From Crocodylus rhombifer (taxonomy: Eukaryota; Chordata; Crocodylia; Crocodylidae), in assembly GCA_038503035.1 (NCBI GenBank), contig JAVSML010001079.1:278629-342628 (forward strand): a DNA stretch of 64,000 bases, given 5' to 3'. The position numbers were made by a program, and so were the translations under genes. Of the stretch, positions 1 to 10,775 are shown piece by piece (the stretch's first letter is position 1; each line of letters starts with the position of its first letter). A model generated the notes under the pieces. It worked only from the letters and a program-made list of their open reading frames with translations. It searched no databases and was not told where the DNA came from.

Positions 1-155
1 AACTAAAATGAAGTCTATTTTATGTATTTAGCTTAAAAAGTAACAAACAAAACTCATTTTGTGGTTTCTCGTTTTTTTCATTCGTCTATTTTTATCCACA
101 CTGGCATGTGTGTTTTGCCACACATTTCACTTCATTTTTAGCCCATCAGCAACAT

Positions 156-471
156 TCTAATATTATAAAAGCCTAAATCTGTCTGTCTGTCTGCCCAAAA
201 AGCTGTATTTGAACTCTGATTGGCTGATGGAAACAGCCAATCATAGTGTTCCAAGCATGGGGAATGCCGCCATGATTCTGAAGCCGTGCTGAGGACTGGA
301 CAGGGAGGAGGGGAGCCGAGGCCAGCAGCACTGGCCTCGGCTCCTCCACGCCGCACCCTGCAAGAGGCAGAACAGCAGCAGCATGGGGCGTTAGTTGGAG
401 GCACTCTATCCCAGCCCTCCCCTCTCCCCACCCCCCGCCATCCCCGTTATTCTTGACAGGCAATTGGCTAG
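156..471. repeat. Possible Helitron-like or MITE repeat with hairpin
   Basis: The segment starts with TCTAATATTATAAAAGCC followed by a CTGT-rich run, a style seen at the 5' end of some Helitrons, and it could end at CTAG (468-471). It carries a perfect 9-bp inverted repeat, GATTGGCTG at 218-226 and CAGCCAATC at 234-242. The middle (300-440) is GC-rich, unlike the AT-rich flanks. The flanking bases (T before, A after) do not fit the usual A|T Helitron target, so the family is uncertain. No coding frame is convincing. Confidence 0.3.
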
Positions 472-480
472 AAATGATAA

Positions 481-2599
481 TAAAAGTTACCATCCTTTGT
501 AAAACCTTTGTGTAGTCCCTGGATGCAAATCTCTAAATGGTCTCAACTACTATTGTTTTACTGTTGTAGAAGGTGCTTTTCATTCCTGGCATTGTTAAAG
601 TAACATGGTGTGTGTCTCAGCTGTAGTTTGCTCAGATTTCCCTGTGACTTCAGGTCATGAAACCATGATTAATGTAACCTGGCACAATTGCACATCCCTG
701 CTGTGGCTTCCTGAGGTATTTTGTGAATGAGATACATTTCAGAAGGCTTGATAGTGAAGTAAGATACAAATGCACCTGGCCAATATGGTCAATTCAGCCT
801 CATAGGACATTCCATGTCCTGCTTTTTGAGTCCAAACAAGAGTTCGTATAAGGTACGGCACTATCCAGTATCTTAAAAGTTTCATCCTGGTAGCTACATT
901 GAAAATGTGTTCTGTGAAGAATCTTGCCAGCAAGGAGCACTGCATATTCTCCTTACCACCTGCGGCCTCGTATTCAGGTAATTTGGGGACCAGAAGCCTC
1001 CTTTTCTCAGCATGGTTTTTTAGATCTCAGCTTATATTCCTCGCATTGATACAGACCAAGTGGAACAGGCAGATATTAACATTCCAGGTATTATCACCCT
1101 CCCCACAACTGCTTCCTTTTCCCTTTTCTCATATAAGACACTCACCAGGAAAAAAATGCTAATATTATTATTATGAGCTTCTAAGCTTGAAAATTCGACT
1201 GGCCTTTTTATCAGGAATATGATAATGTGGTAGCTAAAGAAGATACCATCAGCAGTTACTTTCATCTCTGGCAGCTATTTAATAACCTCTTTGTGTAGAT
1301 ATGTATCTTGGCCTCTATAAGGATTCTGATTGGAAGACTTATCTGAAAGCTCTAATTGCTTCAGTTCATATTTATCTTTCAAAACTTGTTAACAATATAC
1401 TTCCCCTCCCCGGCAGGATTAAACAGAACAGGGACCTAATTGTAGAGAAACTTCAAACAGCTCCTTTGGTGCCTTCTTGTGTTCCTGAGAGAGGGTGTGC
1501 AGAGGAGCTCAATTACCAAACTACCTGTTAGGAGAAAACAGAGCTATTAAAGAACCTCCTCTTCAGACACTGTAACCAAAGCTTGGAGTAATGATGCTTT
1601 GCCCTTGTGCAGCTCTTTTCATCTGACGATCTCAAAGTGCTCTGCAGCCATTAATTTAAAGCAGAATCTTGCTACTTAGCACTAGTGTCTGGGAGATCCA
1701 TTGTGGATGACTGAGTTTTTCAAATTAACAGCTAAATGAACAATCACGGTTTATACGTAAATGAAGAATACTGGATTTCAAATACGCTTTTGTTCATTTG
1801 CTTTCACAAATTTAATTCAATTATGTGTATCACTCCAAATCCAAATATTGCTCCCAAACACAGGGGAGATTGAAGCCCAGATTAGAATGATTTGTACCTG
1901 ACCCCTCTGACAGGCTAGTTCCATCCTATCTAAGAACAACCCAACTTTGTTGTAAAGAGGATCAAAATGCCTGTTGAAGATATTAATTTTACAAGCTTGA
2001 TTTCTCTTGTTTCAGTCATTACTGATAGGACTTCATAAGTTTGGCCATGGGGCCAACTGAGCCTTTCAGAAACATGGCAGCTAAAACCAAATAATTGACT
2101 CTTATCTCAAACCACATGCTGTTCACAGCTGTTTATGGAAGAACCTTGTACTTCCATCATCAAGATAAAGCATGCATTTGAAGGCAACTGCCTCAGGACT
2201 CTAGACAACATCATGCAAATTCCAACAGGAAGTTGCTCCTGAACATAAAGAAAACCACAAGCAGACAGCACCGTGATTTAATTTGATATTTCACTATTCA
2301 CAAGCAAGGCCCAAGGAGTGCTCTTAATTATGTCCCTACGCTGTAAAAAAATCAACCCCCACAGATTCTGTTAACTTTGAAGGGTCTGTGCCTGGGCACA
2401 ATATTCTCTCTGTGCAGACTTGGTGCTCTAATATGCATGCATTTTCAGACAAGGAGCACCTACACAATTTTGTATTGTTCCACTGATATTCTGGCCTCCT
2501 TGTGCCATTGTGTACTGGTGTGCCACATCTTACTAAAGTCATGATTTTACAATAGTGCTCAGTCACTAAACTTGTCATTAATAATCTCAGACATATATA
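481..2599. other. AT-rich stretch without recognised gene
   Basis: I see no gene here. A short piece at about 1615-1680 (wording like GATCTCAAAGTGCTCTGCAG) resembles the tail of ancient amniote SINEs. The rest looks like unique AT-rich intergenic or intronic sequence. Confidence 0.5.
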
Positions 2600-4370
2600 A
2601 TGCAAACCTCAAACTCACAACAGCTTGACCCACTGTGTCACAACCATGGGCCTTTTTCAGGGCTGGCACTGACAATCATCTCTTTAAACAGTGAGGGACT
2701 CACAGAAGTCAAACAGGACATTCTTTCCAGGATGTGCACTGATTACAATTGTCATGTGGTATGTTTCCAGGAGACAGATAGAGGACCAAACAGCATGGGA
2801 TGAGATTAGCCATTAGAACTGTGTGGAGCTTTGGGTTGTGATTTGATTTGGAGGAGATTCGACCCGATTCAGTGGCCAAATCTCTGAATTCAAATCAAAT
2901 CACGGTACCAATTCAAAGGTCTAAATCAATTCAAAGATTTGGAGAGCTTTGATGATTTGGGGAGTCCCTGGTGGCTGCAGCAGGGAGCTGCAGCTGACCC
3001 TGAGCTGGTAAGTACTAGGGGCAGGAGAGGGGGAACTGGGGGAGGGGGCCATGGGGGCACCCCTGCCAGCCCCCATGACGCCCCTGCTCCCTCAGCTCCC
3101 CCAACCCCTGCCCACTCCCCCAACCCCTCTCCATGGCTGTCCCCTGCCAGTTCATTTTTAAAAAAGCCCCGATGCTCACTGGGTGCTGCCGGGCAGGGCG
3201 GTCCCTGCTGCCCCCACTGCCCCACACTGCATGGGGGGGCTCTGCTACAAGCCCCACAACCCCTTCTTCCTCCCCAGGCCCTCCCACGGGTGCCCGCCCA
3301 GGCCAGCTCTGGCATTTTAAGACAAAAAAACCCAAGAAAAGTCCCTGGATTCGCTGCTCCTGAAGTGGTCTCAGGGCTTCAGGGGGCTCGTGTAATGGGG
3401 GACAGCAGGGATCACCCCCCGCTGGCAGGATTGGTGAGTGCAGGGGTTTTTGGGGGGTTTTATTTTCTTAAAGGACCAGAGCTGGTCTGGCCAGGGCACC
3501 CATGGGGGGGGGCTGGGGGAGTGAGGAGGGGGGGTGAGGGGGCTTGTGCAGAGCCCCCCACAAAGTGTGGGGCAGTGTGAGGCAGCGGGAATTCCCCCAC
3601 CTGGCAGTACCCGGTGAGCTGAGGCTGTTTATTTAACAAGTGCTGGGAGCTGGGGTGGGCGGGGCAGCCATTACTGGGCTGGGAGAGTGGGTGGGGGGTG
3701 GGCCTGGCTGATTTGGATATTCAGCAGCAGCTGAATCTTCAAATCAGATTCGGCCACATCAAATTGGGACAGTGATTCGAATCACTGAATCGAATCTCTG
3801 TCCCCTGAATCAGCCGAATCCAAAGTGAATACTAATTGCTGGGCACAGGCCTATTTGCCATCGAAAGGCAGAATGAAAAATACAGCAGCATTATCTTTGT
3901 AAAACCAGAGCTTATCATCAATACAACATTGATGACAGAAAAAAATGACATTGAAATCTTGACCAGCAATATGGACAACATCTCAATATAACATCTGTTT
4001 ATTAGCCTCCAGGGAAGTGCTTTGCCTTTGTGACCCCAGGAAACTTACACCATGAAAAAGCATGTGTGATCATCAGTGACTTTAACAGCCACAATGTTAC
4101 AGGTGTTACAGCAAAAATCATGAGGATAGTAACTTGGTCGAGATGTGGGCAGAGGCATACCACCTAAGCCTAATCCATGACTCAGAGCTATCTGGGTCTT
4201 TGACTAGCACCCACTGGAGTAAAAAAAGCTATAATTTAGACCTCACCTTTGTTGACAGCAACATAGAAGTCATGTTGAAAAAAGACGTGTTGGAACCCAC
4301 CCCCCACACACAACACAGACCAATTGCTATTAATGTCACAGCAGCCATAACTCCAAATAGGTACCAATGA
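2600..4370 (+). pseudogene. LINE apurinic-type endonuclease domain, broken
   Basis: The first block (2666-2803) reads as an endonuclease N-terminus, with LTIISLNSEGL followed by VVCFQET, which carries the catalytic Glu of APE-type nucleases. After the hAT insertion the frame resumes near 3861 as IERQNEKYSSIIFVK. It continues with a VIISDFNSHN block (4068-4097), matching the family GDFN catalytic motif with S replacing G. The block at 4134-4370 contains NLDLTFVDS and QHRPIAINV, which correspond to the last catalytic Asp/His region. In the family this domain nicks target DNA to prime reverse transcription. Stops lie between the blocks, for example after the SNMDNIS stretch near 3990, so no functional enzyme is encoded. 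Confidence 0.7.
2814..3853. mobile_element. Non-autonomous hAT element nested in LINE
   Basis: The ends are inverted repeats, TAGAACTGTGTGGAGC at the left and TAGGCCTGTGCCCAGC as the reverse complement of the right end. It is flanked by an 8-bp duplication, TTAGCCAT (2806-2813) and TTTGCCAT (3854-3861), 7 of 8 matching, as expected for hAT transposition. Removing it rejoins the LINE endonuclease reading. The subterminal zones are full of GATTCGA/TCGAATC-type words (about 2840-2945 and 3715-3825), candidate transposase-binding sites. The core (2950-3700) is G-rich with chance open frames on both strands (such as 2939-3580) and no recognisable protein. The terminal sequence is shared with the 363-bp and 6.2-kb hAT elements in this window. 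Confidence 0.75.
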
Positions 4371-4687
4371 GCAGATGCTTCAATTTTAAGAAAGTGGATT
4401 GGAGAGGCTTTTCTGAAGACCTTGATCAAAAAATGACACACATTAAATGAGTCTCAGATAACTACTACCTCTTTGTGAATGCCCTGTGCAAAACCTCCAT
4501 GAGGCATATACCTCAAGGATGTAGAACTGAGTATATACCAAGGTTTGCTCCCATGCTAGGAGCCGAACACAAAAAATAACAGCAAATATTTCAGAGATCC
4601 TTTCTCAGAAGACAGTATTGTGGCAGAGACATCCCTAACTAACAAGAAAGGCAATGGAAATGGAAGGAATTAATTGAAGGAATAGAT

Positions 4688-5600
4688 GTGAACCACACTA
4701 GTAGAAAAGCATGGTCAATGGTTTGCAAACTGAGTAATGACTTGAAGAAAGTACAGCAATACGACGGCACCACAGCCAACCAGGTGGCTAACCAGCTTCT
4801 GCTCAATGGTAAAGTTCCAAAGAAACAGCCTAAAATATGGATTAAACAGCAAGTTGATCTGGAAGATAATTATTTTAGCATGCCATACACAATGGATGAA
4901 CTTGATGCTGGAAGAAGTCACTTGAAGAACAGTAAAGCAGCTGGACTTGATGACATATGTATGGAACAGATAAAGCACTTTGATCCTGCAACCAAATGAT
5001 GTGTATTACACCTTTTTAAAAACTGTTCATCCACATTTAGAATACCTAAACTGTGGCACCAAGCAGGTGTAATAGCTCTGTTAAAGCCAGGGAAGGATGT
5101 ATGGCCCAGAGAACTTCAGGTCAGTGTTACTCTGTGCCATCTTTATAAGTTTTATGAATGGCTTATTCTCAATTGCCTCTCACGTCATATTGAATAACAT
5201 CTAATACCAGAACTAGTTGGAGTAAAACTAAGCAAGTCTTGCACTGGCCAAATACTAAACATTACCCAGCAAAAGGAAGATCATTTGAGAAAGGGATGAT
5301 AACAGGAGCTGTGTTCATAGACCTTTCAGCAGCATATGACACAGTAAGCCTTTGAAACCTGCTTGCCGAGTCTACAATATGACACATGACTACCACCTCA
5401 TTCAGCTCATCTGATTTCTTTTGGAGAATAGACATTTTTACATAGAGCTGTGTAAGAAGCAGAGCTGCAGGAGATGACATTTAAATGACATCCCACAGGG
5501 CAATGCGCTAGCACTGATCCTCTTTAACATATATACCAATGATTAACCTATACAAAGCAGTAGAAGGAGCTTTATATATGCTGTTGATCTATGCATCACA
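4688..5600 (+). pseudogene. LINE reverse transcriptase domain, broken
   Basis: An open block (4688-4999) ends with KAAGLDDICMEQIKHF, the conserved lead-in to LINE RT. After a stop the sequence continues with LLKPGKD (about 5080-5100). RT motif A appears as VFIDLSAAYDTV near 5311-5346, carrying the first catalytic Asp. LFNIYTND at about 5520-5545 is the stretch before motif C. The expected YADD box reads YAVD at about 5575-5586, so one catalytic Asp is lost. Multiple frameshifts and stops separate these motifs. The family enzyme copies element RNA at the nicked target; this copy cannot. Confidence 0.7.
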
Positions 5601-6592
5601 TCACAAGAGAAGGACTTTGCCACTGTTGAGAACAGACTGACATGTGCACTAAGCAACTCTCAGATTATTACAAGAACCAGATTTGTGCCAACTCAACCAA
5701 GATGCAGGTCACAGCCTTTCGCCTACACCATAGAGAAGCCAAGTGAAAACAAACACACCTGGCATGGAATCCCACTGACTAGTCACCTGAACCTTGTGTA
5801 CTTGGGGGTTATATTGGACTAAGCTCTTACCTTCAAAGCACATCTAGAGAAGCTGAAAGGGAAAGTCAACTTCCACAACAACATAGAAAGTTGGTCACCT
5901 CAAAGTGGGAGTGAACTCAGCTACATTACGAACCACTACTGTTGCCTTCTGCTACTCCATTCATGCATGTCCAGTATGGGAATGATCAGTTCATGCCAGG
6001 AAACTAGAACAACAGCTGTCATGTTCTAAGCAACAGCTATCATGAAATAACATGATGTCTAAAGCCAACAGTAATGGATAGCCTGTACTTAGTGGCTGGC
6101 ATTGCAGCATCTGATATCAGAAGAAAGGTAGTGAGTCAAAAAAGAAGATCATGGCAGATGGAAGACCTCATGCATCAACTATATGGTCATACAGAAGTAA
6201 CAAAACAGCTTAAAGGGTGAATGAGTTTTGTAACCAGTGTTGCAACCTTGGACACAATCACTAACAGGGCATAGCTGAGGATATGGAAGGAAAGATTTTG
6301 TGCAATCCAATTCCCTGAAATGGACCTGGAACCCCTTAATGACCTTCTAAGAGGGCTTGATAGAGATTGGTTTACATGGTGGTGCCTGAACTGCCTGCAC
6401 ATACAAACTGGAAGATCAAAAACGAGCATGATCAAATGGGGCTACTCTAATGACATGAATACATGCAAGTGCGGTAAAGTGCAGACCTGGTCATTTGCTG
6501 ACTCCTTGAAGAGACTTGTATTAAGGAGGGCTGCAGCAATGGAAAGAGACATTTCTTGTGCACAATTCCACAAAAAAAAATCTAGTTTATGA
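5601..6592 (+). pseudogene. LINE ORF2 C-terminal region, broken
   Basis: Fragments after the RT palm remain recognisable: an STKMQVTAF thumb-like stretch (about 5695-5720), TYLGVILD-like wording near 5795-5820, and a final block 6320-6592 with NTCKCGKVQTW, a Cys-x-Cys-Gly arrangement common near the C-terminus of Jockey-type LINE proteins. The Cys residues would belong to a zinc-knuckle-like RNA-binding end. The block stops at 6590 just before the GAA-rich tail, which fits the natural end of ORF2. Several stops lie upstream. Confidence 0.55.
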
Positions 6593-6601
6593 CAGGGACG
6601 T

Positions 6602-6637
6602 GAGAAGAAGAAGAAGAAGAAAAGAAGAAGAAGAAGT
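6602..6637 (+). repeat. (GAA)n simple repeat at LINE 3' end
   Basis: An almost pure GAA repeat, with one AAAA interruption, directly follows the end of the LINE coding relic. Its position suggests that it is the element's 3' tail microsatellite, used in target priming by some LINE clades, and not an independent simple repeat. Confidence 0.75.
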
Positions 6638-7213
6638 TACTAAATTGCTGCTGAGAAGTGGGGTGAACTTGCTAAGATTCTATTTAAATTCATAGATGCT
6701 AAAAAAAAGTATTATAAAGATCTACTCTAACTTTTACATTCAAAATCACTCAATAGTTTTGGCATCAAGTGCATAATTTTTATTTGGGCTACTGCAAAAC
6801 TTTTAGAAAGATACCTGGTCTTGTTTCAAATTTCAAGCACTGGAAGAATCATCAAGTCCCTAGAAAGGTTGTCCCAACCTAGGAGACAGGTCTGGCCTTT
6901 CAGGTCTGTGTTGGCGGGTTGCGGGGAGGGCAATAGACTGTTTTTTCCTGCTAGGGAGAGGGCCCAGGAAAAGGCTTGAGGGAGCAGGGCCAGCTGTGTT
7001 TGGGATAACAGCTGAATGCCTCTCAGAAGTTTGGGTTCAGGTGGTCCATGACCAATGAACCAGGCAAACCTTATGGAGGGGGGTGGAGGCACCCAGCCAC
7101 ACCCAGACCCAGTTGAAGTGATCAAAAGCCATGTACCCCATCCCATACTTATGCCCAGATCTACATTTTTGCATCCAAGACCTCTACCCACCCATTGACA
7201 TCCAGAACCACCC
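6638..7213. other. No recognised gene
   Basis: This is AT-rich sequence to about 6860, then a more GC-rich stretch (6890-7210) leading into the Myb/SANT-like relic. The latter may be the 5' part of the same transposon, but I see no terminal repeat. Confidence 0.35.
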
Positions 7214-7530
7214 ATGGATATCCAGACGTGCAGCATGGCTGTGTCCAGCCCTAGCTCCTCTGGTATCCAAAACTGGGAACAGAACTGGACCCTTGAGGAG
7301 ATGCAGGAGCTTGTTGCCCTCTGGGGTGATGAGACAATCCAGGAGCAGCTCCACACTGTGCACCGCAATGTGGATATGTATGAGCAGATAGCCAAGGTGA
7401 TGTGAGTGTGGGGCCTCAACCAGGACATATTGCAGTGGAGGGTCAAGGTGAAGTGGATGACGTCCCACTACAGGAAAGCAGTCAGTGCCAACAAGACCTT
7501 TGGGGGCCATGAGGCAGGCTGGCCCCTTCT
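7214..7530 (+). pseudogene. Myb/SANT-like DNA-binding ORF relic (transposon-derived)
   Basis: The frame from 7214 reads an acidic/aromatic Myb-like start, NWEQNWTLEEMQELVALWGD, followed by an IQEQLHTVHRNVDMYEQIAKVM helix and a stop at 7403-7405. The next bases in the same frame continue as QDILQWRVKVKW and then Y-RKAV. In intact family members this region is the recognition helix and the K-x-K linker. The layout W...E...L..lW, R-N..Y..iA..m, q...KvK.l...Y is that of the Myb/SANT-like domain found in Harbinger-type transposon ORFs and in ZSCAN/MSANTD genes. There it binds DNA, and in Harbinger it assists the transposase. A TGA inside the domain breaks it. Downstream scraps to about 8160 may be the C-terminal part. 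Confidence 0.6.
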
Positions 7531-8170
7531 ACCAAAAGTGGTCCCTTAACCTTGCAATAGATAGGTGTGTCTATATGCTGTATCCATATGGTCCTGGGGG
7601 CACTTCAGGTCTAGTGACCTCCTTTTCTGTGGTTAGGAATGCAGAGTAGGAGGTGTCAAAACCCTTCCACTCCTGTCTTCCCCCACCTTAAGAGCAGATG
7701 GTGCATGAAGACCTTGGGGTTACAGGAGCTACTCTTCAATGATCCAGGTGAGAGGGGTTGAAGAGTGGTGGCTCCAGGGATTCATGGGAATCAAAACTGG
7801 GATGTGTGTGTGTGTGTGGGGGGGGGGGGATCATGTTGCAGCTGGAAATGGATCTTAGTTCTTTTGGCATGTTCCTAAGCACTGGGTACACAGAACTGAG
7901 GTACAGGACAGTTCTGACAGGACGGTCATCATGCAGGACATGGATCTTGATGCTGTCCCCTTCACACCAAAGGGGCCCTGGGATACGCACTGGATCTCAA
8001 CCCCACAGATTCACAGGAGAGGCCACAGCACAGGAGACACCCTTCTCTGAGTCAGGGCCATAGCTGCTTCACACTCAGTCCTCTGACAGCTCCTCCCAAC
8101 CCCTGCCACTGACCCATAGACCACCAACTATTCCTCCTTGTGCCAGGGCAGGGAGGCCTATGAAAGGATA
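7531..8170 (+). mobile_element. Probable continuation of Myb/SANT-bearing repeat
   Basis: Acidic/Pro-rich coding scraps such as DMDLDAVPFTPKGPWD (about 7939-7985) are consistent with the linker after a Myb/SANT domain in transposon proteins. A (TG)8 run followed by a G-run lies at 7803-7829. I cannot place element ends. Confidence 0.3.
7803..7829. repeat. (TG)8 plus G-run microsatellite
   Basis: TG dinucleotides (7803-7818) are immediately followed by a run of about 12 G. Confidence 0.9.
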
Positions 8171-10412
8171 GTTACTGTCATCACATGGGAACTCTGACTC
8201 CCAGCTGGTATGTGTCTAGGAAGCAGAATAGAGGGACAGGTGCTTGCCTGAGTGTCTTGGGAGTGTCCCACAGCAAAGCAATGGAACCCACTCCCTAGGA
8301 AAAGAATGAATCACCCCACCAATTCCCAAAGACCTGATTTCCAAACTTCTGGTCAGAGAAGTGAAGTGTGGTAGTTGTACCCTGAGGGGGACAGAACACA
8401 TGGGGAACTCAGGATTTTAAAGTCTTGTTGCTGTGAGAGTGCCTGGCCAAGATACAACTGGTGGGCATAAGAACCTCTCCAGTTACAGGCCAGGTTGTCA
8501 GAAAAATTTGCTACATTATTCAAAGGTACTATGTCTTGTGCCTTTTTTTTCAGGGACAATATTTGCATTCAGGCAGGGAAACAGAAGGGGAGTTTGTGTG
8601 TCAAGGGCAGTACACTGTACCTCTGTGAAGTGGATGAGAGATGTCCACGGAAGAAGTCAGGGCAACAAGGAGGGTTATTTTATGTCTGTAGTAACTGTCA
8701 TTCACTGGGAAAAGGTAGGCTGAAAAACAGCATGTTGCACTTAGAACAGAAGGCTATGAGGACTGTGATAGTCCCTAGGGCCAGCATGAGTTTGCTGTAT
8801 GGATTTGCACTGAACCCTTAGAAAACTGTCTCCTGCACAGATGAGCTTTTGTCTTATGCCTCATGACTCCATTATGCCTATGAAGCAGAGTTGTCACTCT
8901 CAATCCTCATTTGGGAGCTTTGGGTGATTTTCTTTTTTTTTAGCCATTCAACATCTTAAAAAGAAAAAGACAGAGATCTTGAATTTGACTACACCTATAG
9001 GAAGCCAATGCAGAGAACAAGGGCAATATCTTTACAGTAGTCTACATTGCAGAGGGAGGCCTTATAGAGTTCTGCACCTTCTGGAATGTCTTAAGTGGTG
9101 TGAGGTTATGCCCATTAGGAGCAGGACCCAGGTGGTCTGGCACAAAGGTTAAGGCTGAGGTCCAGAGATGTGATACACCAAGGGTCAGGAGTCAAAGACA
9201 GGAGCTAAGATACTAACCAGAGATAAGGATCCAAAGTCAGCCCAATCCAAGGGGTAGGAGTCAGAGGTGGGGTAATTATAAGTCCTGTTTTCACTCGAAC
9301 AGTCCTGTTTTAAGTACCTGACCCAGGTATCCCATTGGTTTGCACAAGTGAACCTGTTCATTTCACCAAATGCAGGGCAATGACACTCTTCAGTCAGAGG
9401 CTACAACATGTGTGTGGGGTGGGGGGAAGGGGTGTTGTTTGCAGCATTTACCTCCTTGCTCCCCCAGAAGTCCACGCCTTCCTACCTCACTCCCACCCCC
9501 TGTCTCTGGCATGTTTGGCTCAGACAGGAACATGGAGACCATTGAGTTTGCCACAGAGAGCTGTGGTGTGGAGGAAATGAGGGAAATGCAATGTTCCATT
9601 TTTAGGTTCAGGAAATAAGGGTGGCCTAGTCAGAGACAGGAAATAGTAAATCAGGGACTAGGCAGCAGGAGCTTGGAAGCCAGACTGGAGATTTGGCAAA
9701 GGTAAGTAAGTTGCAGCTTGAATACAATGCATTGTGCAATTAAATGTAACTACGTGGGCCACCCCCTTGGCAGTGCAGAGCAGGGCAACCATAAGTCAGA
9801 CAAATCACTTAAGAGGTAGCCTCTTTCACCCCAGCTGCAGCTAGCTATCTCATCACGGTAATTAGTATAGTCTTGATCAGACTCTATGCCAGTTGGAGAG
9901 AGATGTAACCCTTACAGTGCCCAACTATACTTCCTTACAGTAATCCAGTAAAAATATGACAGCAGCTTTTGCAACCAAATCCAGGATATTGTCCAACAGG
10001 TTGGGACAGAATCTACTAACAAGGAAGTGACAGTAGAAAAAAATATTTGTGGCACTTCTGTGTGAAAGCTGACTGTCAGTGGGGATCCAGTTAGCCTCCT
10101 AAAATAAAGATTGAACTGAACAATTGAAGATGTACACCTTCAACCAAGGAAGCTATACCATAGCTGTGGACTCCTCAAAGTGTTTTCCTCTGTCTACAAG
10201 TCTACTCTGTCTTGTTTGGTTCACCTTCAGTCACCCAGTTGTTCTTTGTCTATGACCTGATTGTATCTAAGTATGGGGCCATCTTTGTGGCAGTGGTGCA
10301 GTGGTATTTTGTGAAGGATAAATAAGTTTGTGTGTTGTGTATATTTTGTAACCATGTGAGTCCCTGCTTGAAAAAAATCAATGTGAGATAGTCATGAACT
10401 AGATCTTGATAT
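8171..10412. other. No recognised gene; one possible ancient repeat
   Basis: The piece at about 8985-9085 (AGGAAGCCAATGCAGAGAAC and following) resembles ancient amniote LINE wording of the L3/CR1 type. About 9150-9260 is rich in repeated CAGGAGTCA-like words. The open frames at 9335-9620 overlap in several frames and look like chance. No gene is supported. Confidence 0.35.
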
Positions 10413-10775
10413 TAGGGCTGTGTGAAAATTTGCTGGCTATTTCATTTCAACACTGTTTTGACTCATTTCGAGGTTGAAACAGCAAAATTGAAGTGAAGCA
10501 AAGGCCATCAAAATAGCCTCAAAACAAAATGAGGCTAGTTGAAATGTTTTGACCAAAGGACTGGAAGATCTGCCAGGGAGTGGGAAGTCAGCCCAGCTGG
10601 GCTGACTTCCCGTTCCCAGTGAAACACTGAAACAGCTTCGAAACAGCCTTTCTGTTTCGATGGAACAGAACGGAACAGCTGTTTTGAATCAAAATGAAAT
10701 TTGAAACAGAACGCTGTTCCCTCAAACTGTTGAAACTCAAGGCAAAACCAAATGGTGCCATTTTGCACAACCCTA
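10413..10775. mobile_element. hAT MITE, 363 bp
   Basis: The ends are TAGGGCTGTGTGAAAAT and, from the other side, TAGGGTTGTGCAAAATG. They are flanked by CTTGATAT (10405-10412) and CTTGATAC (10776-10783), an 8-bp duplication with one mismatch. The subterminal wording (TTTCATTTCAA, TGTTTTGACTC, GAAACAGC) closely follows the right end of the 6.2-kb hAT at 48819-55046. It is therefore best read as an internally deleted member of that family. A 30-bp perfect palindrome (10582-10611) lies in the middle. No coding capacity. Confidence 0.8.
10582..10611. repeat. 30-bp perfect palindrome
   Basis: GGGAAGTCAGCCCAG is followed at once by its exact reverse complement, with no spacer. Imperfect pairing continues a few bases outward (GGGAGT against GTTCCC). 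It lies at the centre of the 363-bp MITE and is absent from the matched part of the larger relative. Confidence 0.95.

Larger units (their letters stand above)
2600..6637 (+). mobile_element. Old non-CR1 LINE (APE endonuclease plus RT), interrupted
   Basis: This is a degenerate non-LTR retrotransposon read on the plus strand. In order it shows an APE-type endonuclease start (2660-2800), the rest of the endonuclease (3855-4370), a linker ending in a KAAGLDDI motif (to 4999), RT palm motifs (about 5080-5590), a C-terminal part (5640-6592) and a (GAA)n tail (6602-6637). Several stops and frameshifts interrupt every domain, so it is dead. The endonuclease and RT wording differs from the CR1 copies in this window and looks closer to Jockey-superclade LINEs, but I cannot fix the family by eye. 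A 1.04-kb hAT element (2814-3853) sits inside the endonuclease. The whole unit is near full ORF2 length, which is unusual for an old LINE. Confidence 0.75.

Noticed and set aside
2939..3580. 213-codon plus-strand ORF
   Set aside because: It lies wholly inside the G-rich core of the 1.04-kb hAT element and overlaps open minus-strand frames. The product is low-complexity Gly/Pro/Ala, so it is a composition effect.
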